64,000 bases of DNA. Source: Toxoplasma gondii ME49. Taxonomy: Eukaryota > Apicomplexa > Conoidasida > Eucoccidiorida > Sarcocystidae. The notes under the pieces were generated by a model. The model searched no databases. It had not been told where the DNA came from and saw only the letters and a program-made list of their open reading frames with translations. Position numbers and translations under genes: made by a program. Position 1 is the stretch's first letter. Every line of letters starts with the position of its first letter. The stretch lies in NCBI RefSeq assembly GCF_000006565.2, contig NC_031472.1:1854227-1918226 (forward strand), given 5' to 3'. Shown one piece after another: positions 35,288 to 46,800 of the stretch.

Positions 35288-38200
35288 TGTACGCAGCGGA
35301 AAAGGCAGAGTTGCCGAGAGACACTAACGTAACCGGAGGAAACGAAGAAACGAGCGGCAGTTGACAAGGGGCACCCGCAGAACCAGTGGATGGTTTAGGA
35401 CGGGAGATACACGAAAACGAAAGGGGAGGGAATACAGTCGAAAAATGTAGCGAAGGGGCAGTGAGTCTTAGTAAGGATACTAAAAACTCAAAGCAAGAGC
35501 GGGCAATTCTAGAGTGATGTCGCAGGTACCTGTGTACAAAAATATATGCGGGTACGTGTTCAAGGACGACTTTCGCGTCCTGAAGAGTTCTCCTCTGACA
35601 GAGAGAGCTGTTTTGACAAAGGGAGCCTCTGAGGATAGCTGGCCGCGCACGGAGACCAGAAACCTGAGCGAGGAGAAGGCAGTACGAAGAAGTTGACAAA
35701 AACTCTAAAGGGAAAGTGACCTTTCTGCCGCTTCGCAAAAGAACAAATGTGAAGCTTACAATGTCAACGGTTCCTCACGAGGCAGATCGGCCGCCTGTCA
35801 GTTGTCGCTGCCCCCGAAAAACCCTCGTGAAGCAATATTTCTGATTGCAGGCTCAAAGACGCCTTTTGAAGTAGGTCACTGACACCACGTTCACCCGAGC
35901 AACCCACTGGCTCTAAGAGCACTTTTCACAGCGTATCCTCAGTTCCTTTACCGTCTTTCGTGCCTGTATCTTTATGGGTTGTTGCGCAGACGGTAAAAGC
36001 GAACGTCAAAGATATCTTCTGCTGAAACGTACTAGTGTGGTTTTCATCGAAGCCAGTTCAGTGACGCAGTGTAGTTCCGGTAGGACAATGTACAGACGAT
36101 TTGAGGAACTCACACAAAATGAGGAAAATAGGGGTAGCACAAAGGAGAGGCTCTGAGAAAAATTCCCCTCTTACCAAACGTCAGTATTCTCGCGAACCAC
36201 GCGCATCGTTCGGAGGGCGAGTTTTTCGATGTTTCCTGGCCGAGAGGTCTCTCGAAGCGTTGGGTAACGTCAGAAACAGACTTGCGTGAAACTCCTCGAT
36301 CTGAGCCACTGTTTCACCGCTAGTCCATCGAACCAGTATGTGTAACAGTTTCAAGTACAAAGGTCCCCCGCTCCTAGGAAACCCAAATCACTTGGTGACT
36401 GTAAATTTAGACCACCTGATACCTCTCGTCACTCGACTGCTTAGCTGAAGATGTGGATATTTCACTATCCTAGCAGAGCCTACAGGGTATCGCGAGACAG
36501 ATTTACACGGTCGTAAGCGTTCTGATAATAATAATAATAATGCGAGTGTCTATTACAAACAAACATCGCCTTTGTGATTCGATTTCATGCCCATGGGTGC
36601 CGGTATCGTGAATGCTGCAACTCCTGAGGTCGAGTTGACAGCATTTACGAGGTTTGCATCCCACGAGAGTATCGAGGGAGATTTGTCGAACGCAAGTACG
36701 ACTATCTGCTTCCCTGTTACGGCAAGAACGCTTTTGTTGCGGTCCTTTCGCCACATCGACTGCTACTGTGGGACTTGCTCGCTGCTGGACAGAACTCCTC
36801 CCTTTTCCCCTCCGTTTTCCCTCCACGAGACACACAGGTGCAGCTAGCTGAGTTTTCCTGAGGCCTCTCGCCGTTTTCCCAGCACCCAGACCTCGCGACC
36901 CTGGATTCTTGATCGTTTCTGCTCTTGTGCCATCTGAACAGTGGCAGCCGCTGTTCTGCCACTCCGGTGATCTTTTCTCTCAAAGTGATCTTTTTTCTCG
37001 AAATGACCATTTCTTTCAACGTCATCATCTCTCTGAACGTCTCTGCGTTTCATCGAGCTTTACTGTCCGTCAAACCCCTTCTTCCTCAGCCTCACCACGA
37101 ACGCTGCTTTGCCTAAAAAACAGCCAAGATCTGGCTGTCCTAACCATCCAGAGCTCACGCTGCCTTGAGCGACTTCCTGCGGTTTTCGACGACTCTGCAC
37201 CTTCAAAACCTCCAACGAGAGCGTCAAATCGAAGAGAAAATGTCCTCAGAACCTTCCAGTCGACAAGATGGGAAACAGATACCCTTTTCCGGGAGCTGCT
37301 TGACCTGAGTATGCCTTGTCCAGGTTGAGTTGGCAACTTCAAACACAACGAACTCCAGGGTCTTTCTGTGCGGAAACTGAGGGTCGGCGCCGTTTAACGG
37401 CGGCCCCTTTCTCTTCCTTTGTCCTTCTCTGGGACTCGAGCGAGACGCGGGCCTGTCCTGCTTGCTACTGTTTTCGCGCCACAGCGAACCCCGCCAGACC
37501 AACGGCGAGCCACTCCTTCGCGTTTATGTACACCTAGGACACCTGCCAGGAAGCTGTTGTAACGGGGAGAAAGCCACGCGGACCTACCATAAAAGGCTTT
37601 TCCTTTACCGTTTTCAAAGCGCTCGGGTCCGAGCTGATGTCTGCCGCTTTATGAAGCGAGTGCGAGCGTCCCGGAGACGAGGCAGCGGGGAACTTGCGCT
37701 CGCCGGCATGCCTTTTCCCTCAGCGGTTGGGTGCAGCGGCAGACCTAACTTCGCGGGAAAATGCGCCTTTCTCGTGTAACTTCTTTGTCCCCTGCGTTTT
37801 CCCTCCTCAGAGACGACACGAAGTCGCGGCGGAGGCGAAAGGGACGTGAGTTTCGCTTCTGCTGATCCTGCAGGTTCGTCACCACACGTTTTCTCGCCAA
37901 TTTTTCTCGGCGTCCTGTGTCTCGCGGTTCACGACGCCTACGTTCTTCCGTTGTCTGCACAGAAGGAGCGTTTGTTTTATTTCAGAGAAATCGAAAACAC
38001 GGGCGCGCCCGGAGGAAGCCTCGTCTCGGCGTTCGGGCGGAACCAAGGGAGGAACGGACCCGCCCGCGAACAACACAATCGAAGCTCGCTGCACAGACTC
38101 TGCGCTTCCTTCCGACTTTTCCCCTTTCTCTTTCTCCCTTTCCCCGCTTCTTGAAAAAACGCAGTTCCTGAACGAGGCCGCGCAACGCCTCTTTCTTTCG

Positions 38201-38842
38201 AGCTCCACCTTCCTGCTCGTTGCGTATCTGCATCGGGCTCTCCCTCGACATCTGGAGGACTCGCGATTTCTCTCGAGTCTTTCTGTCGAACCACAGAAGG
38301 GACTTTTCTGCTAGCTTCACGCACAGCGGCAGGAGCACTCTTTTTTTTCCATCTGACACGCCACTGGGTGCGCTGCAGCGAGCGACTCAAGGGTATCGTT
38401 GTGTCTCTCCAATCGTGGAAGGTCGTGCGCTCCTCGAGATACACCTGAAAGTCCCCATGAGAGAGACAGACGCCCAGAAAGGGCAAGAACACACTAAAGA
38501 TATATTGTTCAGTTTTTCTTCACAGTCTCCCGTCTGCCTCTGCTCTGTGGTTCGCTCGTGTCTTTGCCTTTGTTTCGTCATCGGGCGTCCCGTCGCTTGA
38601 CGGTTTCTTTTCCGAGCAGCAGGCGTCTTTTGGAAAAAATCAAGGACTCTCCGAGAAGAGTTCTGTTTTCTCCCGCTCCTTGGTGGCTCTTCTCCCTCCG
38701 AACCGTCAAATGCTCCCTTAACCTTCCACCTTGAGTTGTTCAGCCACCGGTCTCCACTTCTCGTTCTCTTCGCGTGGGGTCCTTCGTTCCCTGTCTCTAT
38801 TTCTTTCACTCTTGTTCCTTCTTTCCTTTTTTTCTCTTTAAC
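35288..38842. other. Long divergent intergenic region (OWP relative / kelch-BTB)
   Basis: 3.55 kb between a minus-strand and a plus-strand gene start. From about 37000 to 38840 the plus strand is increasingly pyrimidine-rich, consistent with a long 5' leader of the kelch-BTB gene. A short (AAT)n run is at 36524-36541. Only short open frames with no recognisable content are present. Confidence 0.5.
36524..36541. repeat. Short (AAT)n microsatellite
   Basis: About six AAT/ATA units (gataataataataataat) in the intergenic region. Confidence 0.85.
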
Positions 38843-41665
38843 ATGTCGGGACCTGAAGAGGACGTCTCCGGCGAGGCAGCGTCCTTCGGCCGTTGCAACA
38901 GCAGCAGCGGGAGCAGCAGCAGCGCAGATGCGGCTTCTGCTTCGCTCCCGGTCGCAGAAGATCCGTGTTCCTTCGCTTCGCCGCCGTTTTTCTCCTCGCT
39001 CTCGTCGTCCTCTGCCCTCATGTCGTCTGCTCTCTCTGCCTCTTTGCCGCCTGCGTCCGGCGCTGCGTCTCTGGAAGGATTCGGAACCGGGGGGTCGGTG
39101 CCGGCTTCGCCTTCGCCACATTTTTGGTCGCGGCCGAATCCGTCAGGGACGTCCCCGGGGCCTCGCGCTGCGCACTCGTGCGACGTGATTGGAACGAAGA
39201 TGTTCATCTTTGGAGGCTGGAACGGGAAGTTCGCGCTCAACGACTTGTTCATCCTCGACGTCCAGTCGCTGCGCTGGACGCGCGTGGAGCAAGACGGCTG
39301 CTCGCCGCCCGAGGCGAGAAACAACCACACTACGGCGGCAGTGGGCGACCGGATTTTTGTGCACGGCGGTCACGACGGAACTCAGTGGCTGGCCGACCTG
39401 CATGTTCTGGACACGACGCCGGCACACATGGGCAGACACAGAGGCCTCTCATGGTCTTCGCCACCCGTCAGTGGCCGGCGACCGAGTGCGCGCGCCTGCC
39501 ACTCCTTCACGCGCGTCAACGAGAAACTTTACATGTTTGGGGGCTACGACGGCGCGAACTGTTTCCAGGACATCGACATCCTCGACCTGGACACGATGGC
39601 GTGGATCCAACCTGCGGTGACCGGAGAAAAGCCGCAGGCGAGGAACGCCCACACCATGACGGTTGTCGACCGGAAACTCGTCCTCTTTGGGGGCCACAGC
39701 GGAAACACACACTTAACGGACCTGCACGTCTTCGACACCGCCACGCTCACGTGGACCAAGGTAAGCGGGAGAAAAAGGAGAGAGAGAGAAGAAGAGAAAG
39801 GAAGAAGGAGAAGGGAAGACAAGAGGATAGGGAGGGAGGTCAGAAGCGAGATCGAGGGAGCGCACCTGAAGATTTGTCTAGTCCGCTAGAGAGGACGGGA
39901 GAACGGAGAGCCAAGGGTGGACCTACTGAGGACTTCTCCACAAACGCGTCTCCTGGTTCTTTTGCCCTGTCTCCAGCCAGAAATCAGCGGGTCGCCTCCG
40001 CCGGGATTGCGCGGGCACACTGCGAACCTGATAGGTCACAAGATCTTCTTGTTCGGCGGCTACGACGGAAAACGTCGAACGAACGAGATCTACATTTTAG
40101 ACACGAAGGCGAGGGCATGGGTCGTGGTGTCGAACGCGGCCTGCTCAGCAGTCTGCGACAACGCGCCGCCCTCGGGCCGACAGAGGCACAGCGCGGCTTT
40201 GGTGAGCAACCGGAAGTTGTTCGTCTTCGGGGGGTTTGATGGAAACAAGTGGCTGAACGACCTGCATGTTCTGGACGCGAGTCGCTTCGAGGAAGACGCG
40301 CTAAACGACTCGGCGGTCCGCCAGCTCGTGGAGAACCTCCGTTCGCTGGTGAACTGTCCAGACTTCGCAGACGTCGTCCTCGTCGTCGAGGGCCGAGAGA
40401 TCCACGCCCACAAAAACATCCTCGCGGCCAACTGCGCGTACTTCAAGCAAATGTTCCTAGGCAGCATGCTCGAGAGCAAACAGAGCAAAGTCGTCATCCC
40501 GGGCTGGTCCTACGACGCGTACATCGCCATGATCGAGTTCCTGTACACTGGAAAACTCAACGAAACACGTACAGACGTCGTATGCGAGGTGAGCACTCGA
40601 GGGGAGAGAGCAGGAGCGCGAGGATGAAGGCAGAAGAATGCGGCGGGAGAGAAGACGCGAAATGGGGAAAACGAGAGAGAAAGCGAAAGAGAAACAGAAA
40701 AGAAGGCAGAGAAAAAAATAGGAAGCAAGAAGACCAAAAGGGAGCTGTAGAGGAGGGTGAAGGCAGAGAAGAACGACAAGACAGAGAAGGACGACAAGAC
40801 AGGGAAGAGTGCTTTAGACAGAGAACGAGGGCGATCGTGTGCGTCTGTGTCTGTGTGAGTCTTCACTTTGAGAGGAGGTAAAGACAAAGAAGAGGTTCTG
40901 TTCTTTTGCCCTTTTCTCTCCTCGGGGACTCTGTCGGATCGCGCTCCGGCATGCGTCATGGCTTACGGTGCTTGTGCCTCAGAGGCCGCCGTCTGGGGTG
41001 TAACGCTTTGATCTGTCCCGCAAATTTTGTTTTTTTCGCCGTCGTTCGGTCTTCTTTTTCTTTTCTTCTCTTCTTTCTCTTCTGTTCTTTTTCTCCTTTC
41101 GTTTTTTTGCTTCCTTTCGTCGCTCCGTCCACTTGCTTCGCCTCTTCTCTTCGTCCTCTCTTCTCGTTTTCTTCCGTCCGTGCTTCTCTCCCTGCTTCTC
41201 TTCCGCGTCTCTTCTTCTGTTTGTTCCTGCCTGCCCGTTTCTCTGGTGTCCCGCTCTTCTCTCTCATCTCTCTTTTTTCTCGCTCCGCCGTTCGCTGTCG
41301 CCTGTCTCCTCTTTCAGGTGATGGGCCTCGCAGACCACTACACGCTGTTTACGCTCAAGTCGTACAGCGAGAATGTGCTGACTGCGCTGGTGGACACCGA
41401 CACTGTCTGTTCGTTGCTGAAGAGCGCGGAGACGTACCAGGCGCGGAACTTGAAGCGTTTCTGTTTGGACTTTGTCTTCCGCCACGCAGACCAGATCATG
41501 AACACACCTGCGTTCGACGAACTCGAGGCGATCCCCTCGCTCGTGATGGAAATCGCGAAAATGAGTCTCGTCAAAAGCCGCAAGGGCGGCGGCGGAAGTG
41601 GCGCAGGCTCCGACAGTGGCGGAGTCGACAACGAGCAAAAGCGAGAAACCTCAAGTTCAAGATAA
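38843..41665 (+). CDS. Kelch-repeat BTB domain protein (LZTR1-like order)
   Basis: Three exons, 38843-39760, 39977-40588 and 41318-41665, all phase 0 with GT-AG borders (1,878 nt, 625 aa). The first ATG (MSGPEEDVSGEAAS) follows a pyrimidine-rich leader. Residues 1 to about 95 are Ser/Ala-rich. Six kelch blades follow, each with a hydrophobic-GG core: MFIFGGWNG, IFVHGGHDG, LYMFGGYDG, LVLFGGHSG, IFLFGGYDG, LFVFGGFDG. A BTB/POZ domain starts near residue 439 (FADVVLVVEGREIHAHKNIL) and crosses the last intron into a BACK-like helical tail (SLLKSAETYQARNLKRFC). Proteins of this type often act as substrate adaptors for cullin-3 ubiquitin ligases. The kelch-then-BTB order is that of LZTR1 and differs from K13 (BTB then kelch). 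The partner and substrate are not deducible. Confidence 0.95.
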
Positions 41666-43828
41666 TGCCGAAAACACAGCCTTCTCTGCCCCCTTCTCTG
41701 CATCTCGCACTCGGAACGCATGTGAATGTGCGCGGACATATCTCTCTCGAATATGAAGACAGGCGTAGCTGTCTATCTGCATCTAGGTGGATATATATAT
41801 ATATATATATATATATGGATATATGCGCAGGGATTCGCATGTACCCAAGTGCATGGAAGGGAGAAGGGATGGATCTAGAGGAGTCTGCGTGGACAGCCGG
41901 AGAGCGAGGGCAAGGGAGCGACCTGGAGGGGAGACGGAAGCTGGGGCTGAAGGGAGACTGGGCCGGAGTTTCGCATTTCTCGAGTGGCGATCGTCCGGCG
42001 CGCATGCATATTCGTTTTCTTCTCAGATCTAGAGAACTCTGTGCGTGTAACGGCCTCAGGGCATGCAATACCAAACAGATAACAACTGAAGCTAGACTCC
42101 CTGTTACAGATTATATAAAATGGGATTCCTAGGTACACCTGCGTCTGTTTTGAGGGACGACGCAGAGACGAAGGAGTTGAAGAGGAAAGCAGAAGAGGAA
42201 AGGACAAAGCGAAGATGCCACAGAGGAAAGGCTAACGAGAAGAATGCCGTGGAGGCGAAATGAGTTCGCGGAACGCGCGGCTCCAGACCTCGGCAGGACG
42301 GTACAAGCTCAAAAGTGAGGAGAGCCTGGTTGTGGGTTGAGGCACAAAGATAAAGACAAAGACAGCGACATCAGAGAGGGCGATAGCGATGACGATTTAA
42401 AGACGAGAGGAAGTGAGAGAGGACATGCATGAAGAGGAGAGAGACTGCACTGGACCCATTCCCCCAAAGAAAGGTTGTAGTTCTGCGCTTCTGTTTGCCT
42501 TTGGTTTTAGAGAACGGCTAGGTACTTAAAGGCGATGAAGGACGTAAAAAGTACATACTAAAAACGCATTTAGAACTGATGACGCACATACTTTAAAATA
42601 GGGCATTGTGTCACGTTTTCCGTGCGGCTGCACACCTGTCTTTGGTCCGCTGGACTCTGATTTTTTCTTTCTCTTCGTCTGGTTCGCTGGACCGGCTCTC
42701 TCCTGAGGATTCAGGCGTCTCTCGAGGAGGAATGGGGAGGGGGCGGAGGAGCGAAAAGAGAAGAGTAATGAGCACAAAAAAATCTTGTTTGTGGGGCAAG
42801 AAGGGGAGAAGTTCTGCTTGGTAGGTGAGAAACAGCGGAGTGCAGCCGCGCCCAAGACTGCGCAGTGGAGGAGCGACTCGAGCCCATGGGCGTCGCGACT
42901 CTGTGCGTGGTCGCGAGGTGTACATACAGTTGAAACTTGAGACTTAAGAGTCCGAAATAAAAACGGTTCTTTTTCAGTTTGCTTTCCGCGCTCCGGTTTC
43001 ACCTGGACACTCTCTGCATTCCCACCCGTAAAAACAGAACAACGGTGTAGTTGTCCTTCCGAACGCCTCCACCCGGGTCTACATACACCGGACTACCTGC
43101 CGCGGATGTACGTACACTTAGAGTAGGACGCCCCTCTCCAGAGTACTGTTTTTTCTCAGTGTGCCGCAATGAGGACCCAGCAGTGTCTCCCTAAGACGCT
43201 CACAAGCAGCGCTCACCGGTTCCTGTGGGTGGAACCTTCGTTCTATGGGAGATGTCTAGGCTATTGAAGTGGAGAACCTTGTTCGTGCCACTTGAGCGCG
43301 GCCAGGGGCCGACGGACGCCCTCAGAGAAGCCGAAGCTGCTGCTTGGAAACGCGAAGACCCTGGAAAAGCTGATTGTCTGAGGAGAAGTAAAGAAACGAA
43401 TCGAAGTGGAGTTTTCACTGGCTACCAGCTCGAGGAGCACAAAACTGCAACGCATGTGAGGGTGCGCTCCAGACTGTTCTTTCGCAGAAAAACAGAAAAA
43501 ACGTGACGCAGAGTCTTTCCACCAAAACCCAGAAGATTACCAGGCAGCAGCCAACAGAAAGTTCGTTTTTCCTGGCGACAAAAGACAAAAGCAAACGCTC
43601 GCCAAACACTGCACAAAAAGCTTCATCTTTAAACCCCACCATTTAAGCGCAACTCGAGCCCTCCTGCTCTCTGCTATCGTCTCGCAGGTCTTCAGTAGAA
43701 ACTCCCCGTATTCATGTCCCTGCTTTCTCTCCCTCAACTTGGAGATTACAGTCCTCTTCTTCACCTCTGCCGATCCCTCGCCATATCGCCATCTTTTCCT
43801 CTCTCTCTGGTTTTCCTTGCTGGTGTCT
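41666..43828. other. Convergent intergenic region (kelch-BTB / NUP155)
   Basis: Lies between two stop codons on opposite strands; 3' UTRs are expected on both sides. Contains a (TA)n run at 41791-41825. Nothing else is supported. Confidence 0.45.
41791..41825. repeat. (TA)n microsatellite, 3' of the kelch-BTB gene
   Basis: About 13 TA units followed by GGATATATG, 125 bases past the stop codon. Confidence 0.9.
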
Positions 43829-46800
43829 TCACACCTCCTCAGAACATGCGAGGAGAGCCCGGAGTTTCGCCAGCGTTTCGCGCGCCTTCTCTAACGCCTC
43901 TGACGACAACTCGCCTCCTTTTTCTTCCATGCTTCCTTCCGCTCCTTCTTCTTCGTGTTCTTCTGTCTCTCCTCTCTCTCTCGGGAGCTGGACCCCGCGC
44001 TGCTCCGCGACGGCTCTCAGGAACGACTCAAGTGTCTGTACAGCAGGCGCATGCAGTTCCTCAGTCCCGAAAGCCACGCGGCCTTCGCGGACACTCTCCC
44101 GCGCTTCCTCGTCCACCCAGAGCGCCGCCAGAGCGACAAGAATGGAGACGAGATGAGTCTCGACGACGTCTGGCGTCACATCCGCGACCTGCACAGCTGT
44201 GGGTACACCCGAGAGCGATGGACTCGCCGCGTCTGCTTGCGATCCAGAGAAACGGCCTTCCGCCAGAAGTCGCGCGACGCCTTGCCGCAGAGCCTCGCAG
44301 GAGGCCGCGAGGCGGTCGCGCGCGTTGAGGAGCTCGAAATACGCCTGAAACGCAGACGCGGCCGAGAGGCCGAGCCACCCCTCGGCCACCAGAAGAGGAA
44401 ACGCGGATTGTCGATCGCCTCCATCGGAGTCGAGGAGGCAAGAAAACGCATGCACTGTCTCGAGACAGCACAGCAGCTCGAGGTTCCCCGCCTGCGAAAC
44501 GGGGAAGAGCAAAAGCGGGGAGGCAGCGGCGGAGACACGCACCGGCGCGGCCTCCGCCCAGCTGTACATGCAGACGGCGAGCACCTTCTCAATCAGCGAC
44601 GAGGCCTCTCCGCGTTCGAGGAGATCCGCAGCAGATCCAGACAAGTCGAGCGTTCCAGTCAGTCTACGGAGCAGCAGAGAAGCGCAGCAGGCGACAGCGG
44701 AGGAAGGGGAGAATGAGGATTCTTCTTGAACGAGGGGAAACAAGGCAAGACAGGAACAGCAGCTTTCTCTAGACGCCATGGTCCAACGGAATGGCGACTG
44801 GCACTCGAACAGGTTTTTCTTTCGACAGGAAAGGTGAGGCATTTCGACGAAAACCCACCACCGCTTCCAGACACAAAAAACGATGTCTTCCAGGAGACGG
44901 ATGTCGCCTTTGCGAAAACGAGCAGAAATCCCCCTGTCTCTCGTGAAAAACTCCAGAGACAGCGGGCATCGCAGGAGTGTCAGGAAACTCGCCTCGAAGC
45001 GTGGGCAGTGTCTCCAGAGGCGACGCGACGCGAAAGGCACCTTACACGGCTTTTACAGTTCCAAAGCTTGAGTCAACGGGCGACCCTGCCTGCTTGAAAC
45101 ATGGTAACTGAATGACGGGACTCGCGATGGTTTTCTAGCTGCGTTAATGCCTGTTTTTACGGGGAATGAAGTCGCGCCTTTGTGCCACTCTCTACCGGAG
45201 GTTCCGCGTCTCCCCCGAACGAACGGAACTGCCACTGTCCTCGACGCGTCGTGAATGGTTCAAGGGCTGTTGATTTGCCGAGATCAAGCAAAGACATCAA
45301 GAACAGACTTACGAATCGAAGCTGTCCGGAGCAACGGCGAGGCGCGCAGAGAAGGAGAAGAGAAGCGCCTCCGCCGTGTTCCTCACTGTCTCCGCTGCCT
45401 GCTGCAGATGTGGAAACTGTGGGGAGTTCTCCAACTCGAGGCAAAGCGAAGCCTCGCACCCTCCCTCTCCCCGTCCGCCCAGGCGCTCCGCTTCGCCACC
45501 AATAGAATCTCCCAAAAAAGAAGAAGAGCCGGACGCAGAACAGGGAGAAGAGACAGAGCCTGCAGGGAGGAGGGCGAGCGAGGTGAGAGAAACGAGACGA
45601 CGAAAGTCGAAGAGGAGCGCGCGGAGAGCAAGAGGCACACAGAAGAACATTTGTGCAGCGTGGAACAACTTGGGTACGGTCTCCACCTGCTGGCCGAGTG
45701 TACACACACCTGAGAGGGAGACGGGCGGGACGATGTACGAGGGGATGACGCGCTGATCCGCTTCCCGCTCGGCGTCCGCGAAGATGCATGCAGTCGGCGG
45801 AGTCTGGAGCAGAGCGCGCGCGCGCTGACACTCGAGGCGGGTCTTCAAGTGCCGCCAGAGAGGCAGGTGGAGCTTCTCTAGAACCTGGAGAGAAGAGACA
45901 ACACTGCACGGAGACAAGTAAAAAAGCGAGAGAAAAAACGAGACCCAGGCGAAAGCACGCGGCTTGCCGACGTTGAGTGGGAGACTTGAACGACGCCCAA
46001 AACGCTGTGTTTACGTTTAAATCGGGAGCGTCCAGTCTTCAAGGCTTCAGTCTCTCTGCGCAGGCGTCTGGTGTCGAGCACTCCGCATTTACTAGCACAA
46101 ACACAGATGTCAAGATCACCAAGAACCAAGCAAGTGTTTTAGTAGCAGTCGATGAGTAAAAGTATATTGATACTTTCAAAACGATATGGCTTACGACCGT
46201 GGAAGAAGCAAAGAGAGAGAGCAGTGAGGAGCCTCTGTGTGCCACCAGTTGGTTGCCAGCTGTACACTGCTTTTCATTTGTTCGCCTCCTTCTTTTTTGT
46301 AACTCACCTCGATGAGGTTGCCAATGGCGTCTCTGACAACAGCTAGTTGCTGAATCGTTTTTCGCGTTTCCCTGTCACTTTCAAGTTCACTGCCCTCCTC
46401 TGCACCAGCTCGCGACAGATGGGCGACCTCCTCGGCGGTTCTGAAGAGCCGCCCAAACAGATGGAGGATGGCCTCTGTTGAGTGGTGTCTCCCCTGGCCG
46501 TGGCTCTGTGCCCTCGGAGTGTCTCCTTCGTCTCCTTTTGACTCTTCTCCCGCGGCGCCTGCATGCAGTCCGTGCCCGCGTCTCGCATGCCTCACAGTCA
46601 GGTCAATCTCCTCCTGGAGAGTCTCGCGCGCCCAACGCAGAGCCTGCGCCTTGACCGTGACGGGGAGGAGCAGAGAAAAGGAGTCGGTTTCTTCTTTGGT
46701 CGTCTCGCCTGCCTGCAACTCCCCGTGGTCGGAGAGAAAGAGATCCTGCTTCGCGCCTCGCGTCGCGAGAGCACAAAGCACCGCAGCGGACTCAACGCGC

